From a bacterium (lineage in GTDB: Bacteria; Myxococcota; UBA727; JAUIJE01), in contig JAUIJE010000008.1 of the NCBI GenBank assembly GCA_030431455.1, positions 62,001 to 126,000 of the forward strand: a stretch of DNA of 64,000 nt, written 5' to 3'. This document shows, piece by piece, positions 62,262 to 64,000 of this stretch (position 1 is the first letter of the stretch; each line of letters starts with the position of its first letter). The translations under genes were made by a program, and so were the position numbers. The notes under the pieces are model-generated. The model did not search any database, had not been told where the DNA came from, and was given only the letters and a program-made list of their open reading frames with translations.

Positions 62262-62849
62262 ATGCGCAAGTGGGTGTTGTTTTCGATGGCGCTGTGCTCC
62301 CCGCTGGTGGGGGCGGAGGTGTGGCTGCGGTCGGAGGCCCAAGCCCACATCGGCCGCGCCCCCGAGCGCGCGCGGCGGTGGGGGATCGTGCTCGGGGCCC
62401 CGGCCCAGGACGGCCGGCTCTCCGATGTGCTCGCCGCCCGGCTGGATGCGGCCGCGGCGCTGTGGCGCGCGGGCCTGGTGCGGCAGCTGCTGATCACCGG
62501 CGACGACGGACGCTTTGCCACCGACGAGGTGACGGTGATGCGCACGGGTCTTCTCGCCCGGGGGGTCGACGAGGGCGCGCTGGTGGTCGACGGGGGCGCG
62601 CCCCGCACCCTCGCGAGCATGGTGCGCGCGCGAGCCTTGTTCGACGTCGAGGACGCGGTGGTCGTGACCAATGCCTTTCACTTGCCGCGGGCGGTGTACC
62701 TCGCGCGGCGGTGTGGCATCGACGCCTTCGGGGTCGAGGCCGAGGACCGCGCGGGCTGGGTCAAGCGGACCGGGTGGTGGGTGCGCGAACGGGCCGCGGT
62801 GGTGCGCGCGGTCTACGACACCAGCCGCGCCCCCGACGCGCTCGACTGA
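62262..62849 (+). CDS. DUF218/YdcF-SanA family membrane-anchored protein
   Basis: 195 residues. An N-terminal anchor helix (RKWVLFSMALCSPLVGAEVWL) is followed by the DUF218 core: WGIVLGAPAQDGRLSDVLAARLDAA, LLITGDDGR, TLASMVRARALF and VVVTNAFHLPRAVYLARRCG. SanA and ElyC proteins of this family affect envelope barrier and peptidoglycan or enterobacterial common antigen metabolism; the biochemical activity is unsettled. The 3' end overlaps the convergent GDPD gene by 37 bp. Confidence 0.87.
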   Translation: MRKWVLFSMALCSPLVGAEVWLRSEAQAHIGRAPERARRWGIVLGAPAQDGRLSDVLAARLDAAAALWRAGLVRQLLITGDDGRFATDEVTVMRTGLLARGVDEGALVVDGGAPRTLASMVRARALFDVEDAVVVTNAFHLPRAVYLARRCGIDAFGVEAEDRAGWVKRTGWWVRERAAVVRAVYDTSRAPDALD

Positions 62850-63628
62850 GCGTCGTCCCCGCGCCCAAACGCGGCCCGGACCGCGCGGGGGTCATCGGTC
62901 ATGATGCCGTCCGCGCCGACGTCGAGCAGCGCCCGGGCCTCGTCCGCGTCGTTGATGGTCCAAAAATCCACCGCCACGCCCAGCGCATGGCACTTGTCCA
63001 CAAACGCGGTGGTGCCGAACCGAAACGGCCCCGCCCCGGTGGGGATCTGGGCCCGCACGCGGTCTTTGAACACCGGGAACCACCCCAGGGCGAACCGGGG
63101 CAGCGTGGCCAGCCACACGATGTGTCGACGACCGAGCACGATGGTGCCGGGGAAGCCGGCCGCCCGCAGGGCGTGCAACGTGGGGGTGTGAAAACTCGCC
63201 AAGGTCACGCGCTCCTCGGCGTCGTGGGCCCGCAACACCCGGAGCAACGGCCCCACCATGGACGGGGCCGCTTGTTTGACGTCGAGGTTGAAGCGCATAT
63301 CGGGCCAAGCGGTGAGCGCGTCCTCCAGCCGGGGCACACAAAAGCCCTGCCCGGTGAACGGCCGCTGCCCATCGTCGTCGACAAAGCCCCACCCCGCGTC
63401 CCACCCCTGCACGGTGGCGTAGTCGGTCGCGGCGATGGCCTCCTCGTGTCCGGCCATGCGCCGGCCGGTCTCGTCGTGGCTCATCACCACCACCCCGTCG
63501 CGGGTCAGGTGCACGTCGGATTCGATGACGTCCACCCCCAGCGCCACCGCCCGTTCGAACGCAGGCATGGTGTTTTCCGGGAGCTCGGCACAGGCCCCGC
63601 GGTGTCCGTACAGAAGCGGTCCGGTCAC
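62813..63628 (-). CDS. Glycerophosphodiester phosphodiesterase
   Basis: 271 residues. GDPD signature: LLYGHRGACAELPENTMPAF (His, Arg and Glu-Asn), IESDVHLTRDGVVVMSHDE (metal-binding Glu-Asp and second catalytic His), FNLDVK, and the C-terminal WTINDADEARALLDVGADGIMTDDP. It hydrolyses glycerophosphodiesters to glycerol-3-phosphate and an alcohol. No signal peptide, so cytosolic. Its ATG overlaps the stop of the upstream TPR-like gene by ATGA. Confidence 0.92.
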   Translation of the reverse strand: MTGPLLYGHRGACAELPENTMPAFERAVALGVDVIESDVHLTRDGVVVMSHDETGRRMAGHEEAIAATDYATVQGWDAGWGFVDDDGQRPFTGQGFCVPRLEDALTAWPDMRFNLDVKQAAPSMVGPLLRVLRAHDAEERVTLASFHTPTLHALRAAGFPGTIVLGRRHIVWLATLPRFALGWFPVFKDRVRAQIPTGAGPFRFGTTAFVDKCHALGVAVDFWTINDADEARALLDVGADGIMTDDPRAVRAAFGRGDDAQSSASGARLVS

Positions 63629-64000
63629 GACGACAGCCTCGCCAACCCCGCCCCCGCGGGCCGCAGCTGGCGATCGCGCAGGTAGGCGCTTTGGTACCGG
63701 ACCCGGGCCGCGTCCACCGCCCCCTCGCGCTCGGCCAGGGCCGCCCGCAATGTCTCTGCTTTGGCCTGGAGCCGCTCGGTCCGGTCCGACGTGGGCAACC
63801 GCACCAACGCGGCCTCGAGCTCGTCGAGGGCCATGCGGATGTCGGACGCGGGGGCCCCGGCGGCAAACAGCGCGCGGGCCCGCACCGCCAGGGCCGCGAG
63901 CGCATCCTGGCGGCTGGTCATCGCGTCGAGGACCTCGAGGGCCTTGTCCGGCTGCTCGGTGCGCACCAGGGCCGCGGCGTAATAGACCCGGAGCGCGGGG
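63625..64000 (-). CDS. TPR-like protein (5' part cut by window edge)
   Basis: The frame is open from the right edge to the TGA at 63625-63627; about 124 C-terminal residues are visible. The internal GTG at 63966 is unlikely to be the start, because the sequence continues upstream in frame as LRVYYAAALVRTEQPDKALEVLD, a tetratricopeptide helix pair. A second pair follows (ASDIRMALDELEAALVRLP, AETLRAALAEREGAVDAARVRYQ). The N-terminus and localisation are not visible. It is coupled to the GDPD gene. Confidence 0.7.
   Translation of the reverse strand, partial: PALRVYYAAALVRTEQPDKALEVLDAMTSRQDALAALAVRARALFAAGAPASDIRMALDELEAALVRLPTSDRTERLQAKAETLRAALAEREGAVDAARVRYQSAYLRDRQLRPAGAGLARLSS

Overview
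The window is one contiguous, very GC-rich (about 70 percent by eye) bacterial chromosome segment. It is packed with genes, and many neighbours overlap by 4 bp (ATGA, GTGA, TTGA). Several features point to Myxococcota or a close relative: a surface protein with a MYXO-CTERM-like tail, an AgmX-type periplasmic protein, a FecR-like protein with the extra membrane helix I associate with this group, a Ser/Thr kinase with a PEGA-like tail, PilZ proteins, and calcium-repeat and vWA lipoproteins. No phage, insertion sequence, CRISPR array or rRNA was seen. The only RNA gene recognised is tRNA-Ile(GAU).

Layout. 1-7490: a heavy-metal RND efflux system (outer-membrane channel cut by the left edge, CzcA/CusA-type pump, lipoprotein adaptor) divergent from its likely response regulator and histidine kinase. 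7487-9584: a small ORF, an ATP-grasp protein and a DUF455 ferritin-like protein. 9606-15862: MYXO-CTERM-like protein, DUF938 methyltransferase, ECF sigma factor plus FecR-like membrane protein, GT4 glycosyltransferase, START-domain protein. 15869-21852 (minus strand): threonine ammonia-lyase, SurA-N/DsbA lipoprotein, a diguanylate cyclase with a periplasmic CxxCH motif, a TPR protein and a membrane protein.

21932-29961 (plus strand) is the most unusual block. Four overlapping genes resemble NuoA, NuoB, NuoC and NuoD of respiratory complex I. The NuoB-like protein has no cysteine at all, so it cannot hold cluster N2, and the NuoA- and NuoD-like proteins have lost quinone-site residues, while the NuoC signature is intact. 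The block continues with an MscS-family channel, an antiporter-like membrane protein, a CPA-type cation/proton antiporter with a novel-looking C-terminal domain, and an AgmX-type protein. I infer a redox-dead derivative of the complex I Q-module that may have been recruited to ion transport.

29958-38307 (minus): a Ser/Thr kinase, a single-polypeptide fusion of 4-alpha-glucanotransferase and glycogen branching enzyme, and a GH57/DUF3536 enzyme, probably a kinase-linked alpha-glucan unit. 38427-42946: 7Fe ferredoxin, PilZ protein coupled to RNase G, leucine-type dehydrogenase, DapF. 42945-48057: lipoprotein, acyltransferase and uncharacterised envelope proteins. 48477-55043: two tandem paralogous lipoproteins, each with 11 CxxCH heme-c motifs. 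55044-64000: secreted GH113-like protein, a stand-alone zinc-free-type rpsD, vWA lipoprotein, retropepsin-like protease plus RimK-RCK ligase, tRNA-Ile, M19 dipeptidase, DUF218 protein, GDPD, and a TPR protein cut by the right edge.

A short bipartite sequence, CAATG-N4-TGCA, recurs at least ten times exactly, always inside genes. It creates small islands of rare A/T-rich codons.
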